A stretch of 64,000 nt of DNA, from contig MU867063.1 of the NCBI GenBank assembly GCA_033725935.1, forward strand, positions 801,694 through 865,693. Reading direction: 5' to 3'. Source of the DNA: Cladorrhinum sp. PSN259. Lineage: Eukaryota > Ascomycota > Sordariomycetes > Sordariales > Podosporaceae. Position numbers and translations under genes: made by a program. The notes under the pieces are model-generated. The model worked only from the letters and a program-made list of their open reading frames with translations. It was not told where the DNA came from and searched no databases. Shown one piece after another: positions 32,873 through 44,411 of this stretch. The stretch's first letter is position 1. Each line of letters opens with the position of its first letter.

Positions 32873-35335
32873 ATGGCGGGAACAGAGTCGCATCCCGTCC
32901 CGCGAAAGCTGTGGGAGCACCCCGACCCTTCCAGCACGGCAATGTACACGTTTATGCAGGGAATTGATGAGAAGTATGGCTTGAAGTCGAAGGTAGTGTA
33001 GGCATTTTTCTTTATATTTATGTATTTATATACATATATATACTTTTGTGATTGAAAATATTTTTTTTTAAAAAAATATACTGACATCATTCATATATAC
33101 ACAAAAAAAAAAAGACCTTTTCGGAATTACACTCCTTCTCCCTGACCAACCGCTCGGCCTTTTGGGGTTCAGTTCTCGAGGCCGGGAATTTTATTTCCGA
33201 GGGCTCGTACGAACGGGTGGTTGATGAGAGCCAACCGATCGATGCCGTGCCCAGGTGGTTTGAGGGGCTCAGGATGAACTTTGCGGAGAATATGCTTTTT
33301 TCCAAGTCGAAAGGAGGAGGTAAAGGAGGTAAGGCAGGTAATAGCAAGGAAGGAAAAGAAGATGATAAAGTTGCTGTTGTCGAAGTAAGGGAAGGCGGAA
33401 AAGAGGAGCGGAGCGTCACCTACGGGGAGCTGAGAGAGCGAGCTTCGACGCTGGCGAAAGCCATGAAGGAGAGGGGGGTAAAAAAAGGGGATAGGGTCGT
33501 GATCGTGGCTGCCAATAGCGTTGAGACGTTGCTGGTTTTGCTGGCGAGCACGTGGGTCGGTGCGGTGTTTAGCAGCAGCAGTACGGATATGGGCGTCAAG
33601 GGGATTCTGCAGAGGGCTGTGCAGGTTAATCCCAAGGTCAGTATTTTTTTTCTTTCCCCGTCATCAAACATATACTATGAAGAAAAGACCAGTTGGTGGG
33701 TTGCTGACGAAAGACAAAAAACAAACAGTTATTGTTCATGGATGATTCCGCGTTGTATAATGGCAAGGTTGTTGATTTGCGAGGGAAAATGGCCGAAATT
33801 GTGGATGGTTTGAAGGACTGCTCCAACTTTCAAGGGGTCGTGTCTATTCGGCGGTTCGAGGAGGCCAAGGATATCTCTAAAGTCCCCAAAGCAGAGACTT
33901 GGGGTTCGTTCTTAATGGCTGCGGATAGGGGCGGGGTACCAAGGAAAGGTTTGCCCAAGTTTATCAGGATCCCCTTCCATGAGCCGCTGTTGATTTGTTA
34001 TTCCTCTGGTACGACGGGTACGCCCAAGGCTATCGTGCATTCGGTCGGAGGAATACTGATCAATTACTTCAAGGAGGGCGTGCTACACGAGGGTCTAGGC
34101 CCGGATAGCGTTACCCTGCAGTATACGACGACGGGATGGATCATGTATCTTGCCAACGTCGGCTCTCTCCTCTTCGGCGGACGATCTATCCTCTACGACG
34201 GCTCGCCATTCCTGCCAGACCCGACTATCCTCGTCCGCCTAGCGGCCAAGCACGGCGCAACAAAACTCGGGATTTCCCCCCGCTGGATGTTTGAGCTCAG
34301 CAAAGCCGGCATCTCACCGCGGGAAATAGCCGACCTCTCAAAGCTCCGAGTCGTGACTTCGACGGGAATGGTCCTCTCCGACCAACTCTTCGAGTGGTTC
34401 TACGACAAGGGCTTCCCGTCCCACGTTCAACTGGGCAACATCTCAGGCGGCACAGACATAGCAGGATGCTTCGGTATTCTCAACCCGCTAACGCCAGTCT
34501 ACGTAGGTGGCACGCAGGGGCCATCACTGGGCATCCACGTCGCCATCTACGATTCCACAGTGGACACGGACGGAACAGTCGGCAAGGATGTCCAGCCCGG
34601 AACACCAGGCGAGCTCGTCGCCGCCTCGTCCTTCCCCAACGTCCCTTGCTTCTTCTGGGGAGACAGCCACACCAAATCCCCGGACGGGAAGACGGTGCTG
34701 GTCCCAGCTCCCCCCGGAAGCAAGTACCACTCGGCCTACTTTGGACGATTCAAGAACGTCTGGGCGCACGGAGACTTTTGCGTCGTCCATCCGGTCACGG
34801 GAAACATTTCATTCCTAGGCAGAGCGGACGGCGTGCTCAACCCTTCCGGAGTCCGCTTCGGCTCGGCAGAGATCTACGGCGTGCTGGAGAGGTGGTTCGC
34901 CGACAAGATCCAGGATTCGCTCTGCGTGGGGCAGAGGAGGCCGCATGACGACGACGAGAGGGTCATGCTGTTCCTGCTGATGAAGCCGGGCCACAAGTTT
35001 GACAGGAAGCTGGTGAAGGAGGTCAAGGATGCTATCTCGAGGGATTTGAGCAAGCGACATGTCCCCACGTGGATTTTCCAGACTCCTGAGATCCCCGTAA
35101 GTTTTTTCTTCTTTTTTGCAATCCCCGAGGCATGATGAAGTACTGAGTGAGTGCTGACAACGAAAACAAAAAACAGACAACCATCAATCTGAAAAAGGTA
35201 GAGTTGCCAGTCAAACAGATTGTCTCGGGCCAAAAGATCAAGGCCAGTGGCACCTTGGCCAACCCACAGAGTCTCGAGTTTTACTACAAGTTCGCAAGAG
35301 TAGAAGAGCTGGCTGAACCAAAGGAGAAGCTCTAG
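32873..35335 (+). CDS. Acetoacetyl-CoA synthetase (acetoacetate-CoA ligase)
   Basis: Four exons: 32873-32992, 33115-33636, 33729-35096, 35177-35335, all phase-0 joins; 722 aa. Introns have donors GTAGTG, GTCAGT and GTAAGT. Protein starts MAGTESHPVPRKLWEHPDPS, with the ACS-type N-terminal domain (AVPRWFEGLRMNFAENML). The AMP-binding core is YSSGTTGTPKAIVHS at 305-319, followed by YTTTGWIMYLANVGSLLFGG and GGTDIAGCFG, then the hinge region FLGRADGVLNPSGVRFGSAE and a C-terminal lysine-bearing segment VSGQKIKASGTLANP. The family uses ATP to form acetoacetyl-AMP and then acetoacetyl-CoA in the cytosol, for ketone-body use and sterol or fatty-acid synthesis. A Lys/Gly-rich insert (KSKGGGKGGKAGNSKEGKE) near residue 105 is unusual. 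No organelle signal seen. Confidence 0.95.
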
Positions 35336-35614
35336 ATAAACTGTACGAATGGAGCTGGGGCGGGAAAACAATATCACAGATTTGCCAATGTCTAATTCAA
35401 ACCAGTTTTTGATCACACATCTTCTTCTTCTTCTTCTTCCCAATTTTGAGACACCCTTCCATCCAGTCGCAGAGACGCCGTCGCTATGCTATAACAAAAA
35501 GTTCCATACCCAACCAAAAACCATGTTTCCAGGTCGCAAAGATACAGATAATGAAACAAAAACACGAATACAACAAAATCCCCCCAAAAACCCGACAGTT
35601 TATTTTTTTCCTCC

Positions 35615-37658
35615 TCACTCATTATCACTCATCTCCATCATACTCCCTTCACCCAATCCACCGTAACCTGCTCTTGCGCCACGCCGATTATTCCTCGGAT
35701 GCGTGTGCATATTTGCAACACCTTTCCCTTTATCACCACCTCCTGCCCGCGCAGCAGCCGCTGCCCTGCCCCTCGCCCTCTTCTCCAACCTTGCCTTGGC
35801 AGCCATGTGCATGTCCTTCAACTCGGCATCAAACCTCGCCATCTCGCCCATCTCCTCCTCTGCATCCAACAACGTATTAACAGCCTTGTTCCCGCTCAAC
35901 GTGTCAATATCCAGCTTTGCCGACTCTTCCAGCGCCTTGCTCAGCAACTCGGTCGCGACGGGATCCTGCGGGTGGATGGCCAGCGCCTGGTGAAGCACCT
36001 GCGCCGCTTCGTCCGCCCTGCCCTGGTCCAGATAAATAAGCCCCTTGGCGCAGAACACAGCAGAATCTTTCCCTCCCTCCCGAAGAACAGTGTCAAATTC
36101 CTCGAGAGCCTCATCGAGAAGTCTCAGTCGGCGATAAGCGTGTCCAAGGTTCGTGCGCGCACCTAGCCAAGCATGGGAATCACTGCCAGTGTCTTCGGCA
36201 ATCTTGAGGGCTTGTCTAAACAATCCGGCAGCTTCCTTGAGCCGGTCTTGGTGGTAGTACACGATACCCATCTCGTTGAGAAGTAATGGGTCAGTCTTGC
36301 ACAGTTCATAAGCGTTTTTGAGGAACTCCTCGGCGGCCGTCATGTTATTCATGGCATGATTTTGCATGCCCAAAAACACTTGCGGGAGATGTGTGCCAGT
36401 GAATAATCTAGCAGCGGTTGAGTATGCAGTCACAGCCTGGTCGTGCTCTCCCTCAGCGGCAAAGGTGTGCGCGAATCCTATCCACGCAGGACCAAAGTTC
36501 GCATCCATCATGGAGGCCTTGCTAAAGTATCGACGAGCTTCGGCTACCTTGCCGATAGAGAAATAGTATATACCCACGGCAAGCCACGTACACGGCTCGT
36601 CTGGGTGGGAATCGGCAAGCCCGTGGGCTGTGAGGAAAAGCAGGTTGGTCTTTCGCAGCTCGTACAGGCAGGCGAGGTAAATCGGGTAGGCAGCGAAGTT
36701 GAACTTGTCGTCCTGAATGATGGGCTCTGCAATTTGTAGCGCGTCCTTAAAGCGGCACTGGGTATACAGAAGATCGGCACGGGCGAGCAAGATGTCGGCA
36801 TTGTCTTCCAAGCCGTAGTGTGTCGTCAGGGATTCGATGGCTGTGTTGAAGGCGGCCGGGTTCCTGTATTTCGAAAGCTGGGTCTGGTAGAGCATTTGTA
36901 CGTATTCGCCTGGCTCGCACTCGATCTCTGGATCGTCGCCCCCGTGGGGAGCGCGTACTGAGTTGAAGTCGAGGGAGCTCATGAATGTTTCTTCCTCGTC
37001 GGGTGACATGAGGTTGTTGCGAACCAGCTGGCTGAAGGCCTCGTAACATTGTACATCGATCTTTAGTGCGTCTTTGTATGCCTCTTTTGCTCGGTCAAAC
37101 GCATTCTGCTTGGCAAAGCAGAGGCCTCTCAGGTAGCACATGCCAGCCTCATGTCGCCGGTTCTTTGCCTCCTCGTCCGTCTCTCCTTGGTGTCGCTCGG
37201 GTGCTTTGGAGCCTGCTCTTCCTGGGCCTGACCGGCTTGTAGTTCGGCTCGCCTTTCGTTTCGTGTCGTTTGAAAATAAGTGGCTTGGGGTTTGCTCACC
37301 GAGCAAGGCCAAGGCATCGTTGAAGAGATTCTGCTTGATCAAGCAATGGGCGGCAAGGTAGCGACAGGCTGGGTTCGAGGTGATCAGGTTGTGTTTACTT
37401 AGGAGACCGTGGGCGCGTGTATAGTTCCCCGCTTGGAAGTGGACTTGGGCAAGCCAAAATGCGTCGATGTGATTCTCTGCATGCAGGGGAGGGAAGGTTA
37501 GCGATCTGGCGCATTTGGTTTTGAAATAGATGCATACTAGTCATTGCGAGCAGTTTGTCTCCCACGTAGATTGCGGACTCATACTGCGCTTTATTAAGCG
37601 CATCTTGGCGCCAATCTCGCAAGAATCTCTCCATGTGTGGTTGAGGTGTTGAGGCCAT
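35615..37658 (-). CDS. cdc16: Anaphase-promoting complex subunit 6 (Cdc16/Cut9-like)
   Basis: Two exons, 37658-37538 and 37476-35615 (intron 61 nt, GTATGC...ATGCAG); 660 aa. Exon 1 encodes MASTPQPHMERFLRDWRQDA, and the splice yields NHIDAFWLAQVHFQAGNY, a helix pair typical of Cdc16. The rest is a superhelix of TPR repeats, easily seen as AHTFAAEGEHDQAVTAYSTA, NEMGIVYYHQDRLKEAAGLF, NLGHAYRRLRLLDEALEEFD and CAKGLIYLDQGRADEAAQVL. A disordered, basic Ser/Arg-rich insert (SRTTSRSGPGRAGSKAPER) sits between early repeats, and the C-terminus is acidic/glycine-rich. APC6 scaffolds the APC/C ubiquitin ligase, forming the TPR lobe beside Cdc27, in mitotic exit and anaphase. It converges on AACS with 279 bp between stop codons. 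Confidence 0.95.
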
Positions 37659-38128
37659 CTTGGAGCAGTCACAACCAGCTTCTCTATACTGGAGGTGCTG
37701 CAGTGCGGGGGGTGCTCTGCGGCTGGATTTCGATAGTTGGTGAATTTAAAACGACACAGATGCTCACTCCAATTTTAAATCTCAGCATGCACCTTCAGAC
37801 ACTGCTGTGGACTGGCAACAACTTGCCCTTCATCACCAAACAAACCCGACAGGAGCGATGTGCAATCAATCAAGAACGCGGTTGCCAAGCAATAACCAAC
37901 GTGGGACGCGATGCGAGCGGGGCGCGAATTCAGGTGAGCTTGGCACCAACAGGGATTATGTCGACACCATCAAAAGCTTCTTTCTAACTTCAATACCCTT
38001 TTTTTTGTATTCATATATTTTTTTCCCTTTATCTAGCTTTCTGGGATTTGGGCAAGAATAATAATATCATTATTTTCATTACTAATTACTCATTTTTCAT
38101 ATCCAACCCCAACCCTTCTCTCCAATTC
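37659..38128. other. Gene-free interval between alkaline phosphatase and APC6
   Basis: 470 bp with both neighbours on the minus strand. T-rich tract at about 37995-38040 suits the phosphatase 3' end; the part near 37660-37760 would hold the APC6 promoter. No feature recognised. Confidence 0.4.
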
Positions 38129-40285
38129 TCAGTCCCTCCTCTTCCTCAGTCCCTCAGTCACATTTCTTCCCTGTCCTAGCCCAAGGCAGTTGGCGATCTT
38201 GTAAAATACGTCAATATTGCTGTACGTGCCGCCGAATGTCTCCTGGCAAGGACCCCGAGCAAACACTGGGACATCGGTGAGTGAGTGGACACCCTGGCCG
38301 TCGCTGGTTGGCAGGGTCCCGTTAACGACAAAGCCATTTGGTCTGTCCTTGTCGTTGACATAGTACTCGCCATTCTTTGCCGAAGCCGGAGTGCGTGGTG
38401 TCTTTCCGACGCCATACGCCTCGCGGTGATCCGGGTTAGCACCGAGCCCGGCAGCAATGACGTATCGAGGATCCCAATTGAGAGGGAAGTTGGCGCCTGT
38501 ACCATAGCTGACGCCGGGCTTGGGCTCGGTGTACTGTGAGAGACCAGAGTTCTGGTAGACACCGACAGCATTGCGCTTGGCGCGCTCATCAGTCTGGGAG
38601 TTGAAGTACTTGGTGTCTGAGGATCCAAAGACATCAAAACCGTGGCCGTGATCAGCCGACACGACGATGAGGGTATCATCCAGGATGCGCAGCGACTTGA
38701 GCTTCTCAATGGTGGCTCTGACAGTGTCATCCAATTCGAGAAGGTCGCCGAGGGCACGGTCATAGTCCAGATTATGCATCTGCTTGTCAATTGAGGCTCC
38801 TTCTGACATCAAGAAGAACCCATCTCTGCCGCCACGGTTGTGGAGGACGTCAATGGCCTTGAGAGTCATTTCCTTAAGACCGGGCAGGTCCTTGGCTGAC
38901 TTGTTGGCGCCGCTTGGGTCATTGTTGATCTCGAGGTTGTCGGTATAGATGTGACGATCAAGCCAGACGGGGAGATTGCTCTTGCAGAAGATTCCGAGAG
39001 CTTTCTTGTCGTTGGGAGCAGCGAGTAGCGATGTCTTGTTCAAGCTGACGCTGTATCCCTTCTTGGCAAATTCATTATAGTAGTCCTTGCCTTCGAACGA
39101 GCCGGAACCAGCAATAAACTGCTCGGCACCGCCACCGAAATAGGCATCTGGACCATTGGTCTTGGTCCAAGAGTAGTTTCTGACACCATTCAAAGCTTGG
39201 TCAATCAACACGCCGTATTGCGAACGTGCCCGACAATGGCCTGTCAGGGCGATGGGAGTGGCATCGGCGATGAAGGCAGTCGAAACAGCTCCCCAGGCGG
39301 ATCCCTGCCATAGTCAGTTAGTCGATTATCCACAGGACTGAGGAGTATGTAATATCGCATACCCAAATACGAACAAGAAGCTCAACAATAGTCTCGACCT
39401 TGGGATCGTCAAGCGGATCAGGAGATGAGTCGCCATAAACGCTGGTAGCAACTCGTCAGCCCTGTTCCCATTCGACGTCACAGTGGTGTATACTCACCCC
39501 AAAGCATTGACACTGCTCTTGTGGCCTGTATAGAGTGCCGATGCAGAGTTGGCGCTGTCAGTGATGAAGCTATCGATAGAGTGTGTCTAATGCGTAGGCG
39601 ATTAGCGAACGACAAGCTCCAAGTTGGAAGTTTACAGACGAACCATCTGATGTCCCAGAACAGGGAACTCATCAAGCGAGAGAAGAGTTTGGTATTTTCC
39701 GTTGACCGTCTTGTGGGCTAGAAGACGGGCAGCGGTAATCATGTTGGTGGTCATGCCATCTCCAATGAAGAAAATGACATTCTTGGCCTTCTTCTTGGTT
39801 GCTAATGGCCGAACGGTCCACTCAGCAGTGGTGGTCTGGCCGGAGTAGTACTTGAGGGTAACCGTGTAGGTGCCGGGCTCGTAAAGGGCTACTCGGCGGT
39901 AGGCTTTCGAGGCAACATTCACGATGGAGGGGGTTTTGGTATCTTGAGCGAACAGATCCTCGAACCAAGAGAAGGTCCACTTCTCAAGTGAAGGCTCCTT
40001 GAGCTTGAAAAATTCGGCAATGCTCTTTGCTCGGCCGCCGTCTTTGGCAATGGTTGCGGTGAAGGCCTCATCCGGAACACCGTTGTTGAAGGCCTCGGAG
40101 CCGTTCTTCGGGGCGTGGATCTCAAAACGGACGTCGAACTCCTGGCCGGGGAGAAAGTCTTGCTGGTCCGGCGGAATAACGCAACCCAGAGATGGACAGG
40201 TGCCGAGTCTGCGGAAGGTCTGAGCCGACGCAACAGACAGCGAGGCTGCCAGACACGCGGCGAGGACGTCAAGTCTCGGGAGCAT
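38129..40285 (-). CDS. Secreted alkaline phosphatase
   Basis: Four exons: 40285-39644, 39586-39498, 39441-39363 and 39304-38129; introns of 57, 56 and 58 nt with donors GTTCGT, GTGAGT and GTATGC; 661 aa. A signal peptide (MLPRLDVLAACLAASLSVASA) is followed by an N-terminal domain of about 140 residues, probably beta-rich, not present in minimal phosphatases. The core begins at VIFFIGDGMTTNM (metal-binding Asp), then HSIDSFITDSANSASALY, in which Ser225 is the expected nucleophile, FLMSEGASIDKQMHNLDYD, and SADHGHGFDVFG, the C-terminal metal-ligand histidine motif. This is a PhoA-type metallophosphatase, likely periplasmic or extracellular, for phosphate release from organic phosphate. No GPI signal at the C-terminus (GLRKRRD). 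Phosphate-responsive control is likely by analogy, not visible. Confidence 0.93.
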
Positions 40286-41522
40286 GGTCAATTGGGAGAT
40301 TGTCGAGTGAAGAAGCTCTCTCACGCGACATCTTTTTCCATCAAGGTCAAGGCGACAGCAGGTTAATATATGCTGCAGCAAATGGCCGGCTTAGAGTGGT
40401 ATTGATCGGCCGTCGGTCGGCCATAACCTGCACCGCGGCCATGGGAGCATCGGTGATGGAATTGGGATCCAATGATGCGACGATGCGGGAATCACAGATG
40501 TTCTCTACCCCACGTGTCTTGGGGAACATATGCATTGATGCCCCTGATTCTCTCTTGGAGCTCCGAGTTAATACAAACCCCACGTTCTCCCATGTGGGTG
40601 CGTCATGGTGCTTTCTCTGGTTCGAAGTTTGATCCCTACCTGCTTCCCGTGTCACCGTCTTCGGCCCCATGTCGTCAATGTAGTTAGCGCTAAGTCTTTT
40701 ATTATGATGTACTCGCCAACGTGCTTGTGATCTTGGCCCTGATTGGGCCATCACTTACACGGCTGCTGCCAAGACCCACTCACAATACACTGCAGGAACA
40801 ACAACCCGGATGCATTGTATGTACATAAATGTAACCTGCAAAGCAGGTTAAATGTTTTCTTCCAATAGTCCTACTGATACGGAATGGACCTTCTAGATGT
40901 GGAAAGGAAGACCTGAGAGTGCGTACACGTGCTGCCAGCTTTTCTTTGTCCATGACTTCATGGTATTCCTGGTATGCATGATCAATGTAATCGTCACGAA
41001 GACAGACGGAAATAACAGATAGAATCTAAAATGCAAGAATTTTGGGGTTCTATCAGATTGCTTGCACTCAAGTCAGGGTGGGAAGACAACAGAAGCTCTG
41101 TGAATGAGGATGAGTGGTGAAAATGGAGCCAGAAGATGAATACGACGGAGCTTTTGGACAGAAGACAACTGATGATCGTCCCCTCTACTGTGGACTACTG
41201 CAGACAGTTTAGTTTTCTAAGCACTCCCCTTAGGACAGATAGAATCTATAACAGTGTTATAGAGCAGTGGTGTCTAACATCTCAAATGTTTCTTTCATCG
41301 TTTCCTTGATGTATTGTCATGGACGAATTTCCGTCGCAAATCACACTCCGTGACCACTTTTCACATAGTCAGGATAAAATTACGAAAAGAGTCGGGAGTC
41401 TGTATTATCAAGTATTTCCATGTCGGTATACTCAATCTATCACGGGTACATCTACCGTCTTCAGCCCTGTCCCATGCAGATCCGATACCCCTCTTCGCTC
41501 AGTTACACACCCATCAAGCACT
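40286..41522. other. Gene-free interval between CutC 3' end and alkaline phosphatase start
   Basis: 1.24 kb. It contains the phosphatase promoter, a perfect 8-bp hairpin (TAACCTGC-AAA-GCAGGTTA, 40832-40850), two CAGATAGAATCTA motifs (about 41017 and 41237), and a small CTATAAC-AGT-GTTATAG palindrome right after the second. No coding exon recognised. Confidence 0.5.
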
Positions 41523-42494
41523 CTAAACTGTCTCAACCCCCAACACATCCAACAATCTCCCCAACTCCCTCGCCTCCTCCATGTCAAAAACCTCCTCATT
41601 CTCTACTACCCTCAAACAAGATGAATGGAACAGTACCCTTGTCCCATAAACCACATCCTTCCCACCAATCCCCTCCAAGATCTCCTTCAAATTCGAACTC
41701 CTAACTCCACCGCCTATTATCAAGTCCGGCCCACCGCCGTCTGACTCTAATGACTCCATTAACAACCTCCTCAAAACACCAACATTATCCACCGCCCTGC
41801 CCCTCCCACCCGAAGTCAGAATCCCATCAACTCCAACCTCCTTCAGTCCTCTCATCATCAATCCTCCTTCTCGCGCAGTTTTATCACCCGCGTCCGAAGT
41901 TACTAACTCATCAAAAGCCCTGTGAAACACCACTTTTAATCCCCCTACCTCATTCACCAACTCCCTCACCTTCTCCACATCCGGTATCGGGACGGCAGTA
42001 CCATCAGAGTAGCGGTATTTGAGCGCTCCGAGCACGAATCCGTCCCCCCTTTCCGGACTCAACAACCCGCTACCTACAAACTGTCGAATAGAATCCTTCA
42101 TCTCTTCGTATTCTTCAGGGGAGTAAATAAAGTCCATCAGTTTTTCTTCTTCCTTCTTCTCAGAGTTCAAAGATTGGGGAGGGGCACCCCGCGGACGAAT
42201 CATGACTCTTATGATTGGTCTTTTAGAAACTGAACAAGGTAAAGAAGAGATGAGCGTCTCCAGCTCTGAGAGCGTGGGTGTTAGACCGCCGGCGCCTGAT
42301 GGGTGGGGAATATCCCCCGTTCAATTAGCTAAATTATGTTTTTGAAGAAGCGTTTTAAAACTGGAGGGAAAGTGGAAAACAGAACTGTATGATCCTGAAC
42401 GATTAAGTTCGACCTGCTTGGCTCCAGCTTCGGCCGCCGCGGGGCCGGAAGCAGGACCGAAAATTGGGATTTCTAGTTTGTAAAAGGACGGCAT
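41523..42494 (-). CDS. CutC-family copper homeostasis protein
   Basis: Two exons, 42494-42386 and 42295-41523, intron 90 nt (donor GTTCTG, acceptor CATCAG); 293 aa. Splicing restores the CutC signature ELNRSGSYSAGGLTP, the counterpart of the bacterial IELC...GGLTPS region. Next come PIIRVMIRPRGAP (beta strand with the conserved RPR), SIRQFVGSGL, GFVLGALKYRYSDGTAVPIPD, GLKVVFHRAFDELV (the HRAFD motif), GVDGILTSGGRGRAV, and PDLIIGGGVRSSNLKEIL, all in the order of a TIM-barrel CutC. The family is named for copper tolerance; its biochemical role is unresolved even in bacteria. The first exon ends in a Ser codon split by the intron (A|GC). Confidence 0.93.
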
Positions 42495-42908
42495 TGTTTT
42501 CCCAAGTTTTTGTCTTGATTGTATTACATCCAACGGCAACGCTGTCGTTTCTCGCCGTCCCCTCTTTCTGCGAGTCGGTCAGTTCAGTGTGTCAAGTTTG
42601 TAAATAACCAGTGAGCACAGAGAGGTAACAAGCACTCAAGTAATAACACCCGGAAAGGTAAAGCGGGGTAAAAGCGGAAAGTGGCAGTCGTCCTCCGGTC
42701 CCGGCCCCGTTGTCCCGGTCCGATACTTAAAACTGTCAATTGGTAAGACCCGATCGATCCTCTTCTGATCAAGCTGTGACGTGGTACCTACCGTCCGGTC
42801 AGGAAACACAAAGGTTCACCCACATCCCATCCCAGTTTTATGCTCTATTCACTGATTATACAAAGTCTTATGCTGAAACTGACACTCAATTCCTACCCTT
42901 CCACTTCA
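42495..42908. other. Gene-free gap between the CutC start and the tRNA gene
   Basis: 414 bp; the CutC promoter lies here, with a GC-rich CCCGGTCCG/CCGGTCCC patch (about 42694-42724). No other feature seen. Confidence 0.4.
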
Positions 42909-42980
42909 GGACGAATAGCTCAGGGGTAGAGCAACCGGCTGCAGTCCGGTAGGTCACGTGTTCAAATCACGTTTCGTCCT
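42909..42980 (+). tRNA. tRNA-Cys (GCA anticodon)
   Basis: Full cloverleaf of 72 nt without intron: 7-bp acceptor stem (GGACGAA/TTCGTCC), D arm GCTC-AGGGGTA-GAGC, anticodon arm ACCGG-CTGCAGT-CCGGT with anticodon GCA, variable AGGTC, T arm ACGTG-TTCAAAT-CACGT, discriminator T. All stems pair perfectly. B-box sequence is the GTTCAAATC region. Confidence 0.97.
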
Positions 42981-42983
42981 TTA

Positions 42984-42988
42984 TTTTT
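42984..42988 (+). terminator. RNA polymerase III terminator of tRNA-Cys
   Basis: Run of five T begins 4 nt after the tRNA 3' end, as expected for Pol III termination. Confidence 0.8.
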
Positions 42989-44411
42989 GCTTTTATTTAT
43001 TTGGTTTTTCATGGAAGTAATGGAATGTCCGAAGAGAGGTTTGTGCAAAGACCTTCTTTCATCCTCTGTCCTTTCTTTCCTTCAGTTGTCGTGGCAATTT
43101 AAGGTGCTTGTTTGTGTTATGTTTGTTCGTGCTTAGTAGGCTAAGTTTAGAAACGGTGTTACATACTTCGTATCCAAGGACAAGGAGAACAGCATAATAA
43201 CTCCAAACCCCTGGATCTACTTCGTGTGTTATTCAAAATGGTGTGATTGAAGACTTCCAAGCACGTGAGATCCTAAGAGACAATTTGACAGTGAATAATT
43301 CAAAAGTTATCAAACGAGGCAAAGTAAGATGAAACCAAAAAGGAAGGGAAAAATAAATTCGGACCAAAAGTCATTTACTAAAGTGTGATGCTATGATACA
43401 AGAAAAAGAATGAGTTGTGGATATCAATGCTGTAATTTAGGTAGGGTATCTCGAATGTTGACGCTTATTCGCAAAAGAAAGTAAAAGATAAATGCAGTAA
43501 AAGATCAAATCCTCAACTCCCACCCGTTTCCTAACTCCAGCCCTATCCTATCCCATTGCCCAATCTTTTGCTGAATATGTTATTGCTGTCGAAAAAAAAC
43601 GCAGCTTATTGTTTTCCCTTCTGAAAGGAGCCGTAAGAACAGCGCCATCAATGCCTCCAAAAATAAAATGATATAAATAAAATAAAATAAAACGAGCGAA
43701 GAAACCACCATAAACCATCCCACATGCTGTGTTTTCTATGTGAAAGACTACATCAGCGCGCATGCACGATATGTGATATTGTCGTCATTCGGATGAAAGG
43801 GGCATAAACTGGCTGCTGTTGAATCGGAGATGGTGGTTGGGCATTGCTGTTGATCTGGCTGACGGATAATGTGGTTGTGATGCTGGAAGCTGACCTGGGC
43901 GGACGGGTGGGAGGTTGCTCTTTGGTTTTGCTGCTCATGGGTTGGGGGCTCGGGCCAAAATCCAGCGCTCCCATTTATGAGGTCAGTAATAAATACCGAC
44001 TGTCCATCAGCTGGATACCCACGCCGTATACGGTGGCCGAGAGTGGGGAAGATGAGTTGGGATTGCCATGTGAGGTAGCGAGCCACGTCTGGAGGTCCGA
44101 GGCTCTATTATCGATCGTTGAGCTCCTAAACAGATGGAATACAAGGCTCAGCGTCGAACCGATGAAAGCGAGTGAGGCAGAAGTTGAGGTGAACGTATGG
44201 AGATATCTGCCCACTGGCGCATCTGAAGGCGACCGACAACGAGAACCGCTACCCGGCGCCACAGAGCACTGTTTTCACGCCGCAGGGGCGGCAGAAGAGC
44301 AGTGGTTGATAACAGCCGTCGGGTCGTTCTAGCTGGTTCGGCCGGAACGGAGATTAGAAATATATTTGGAAGAATCGCTGGTATTCTGGGCGTTGCAAGC
44401 TGTTTGTCCAA
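42989..44411. other. Gene-free 3' flank of the uncharacterised gene
   Basis: 1.4 kb. The part near 43740-44400 has moderately long open frames on both strands with Ser/Pro/Gln-rich minus-strand content, but none starts or splices convincingly. It may be a long 3' UTR of the gene at 44412. No RNA gene or repeat seen. Confidence 0.45.

Noticed and set aside
43844..44332. 162-codon plus-strand open frame beside the uncharacterised gene
   Set aside because: No motif; opposite strand also open, so composition alone explains it.
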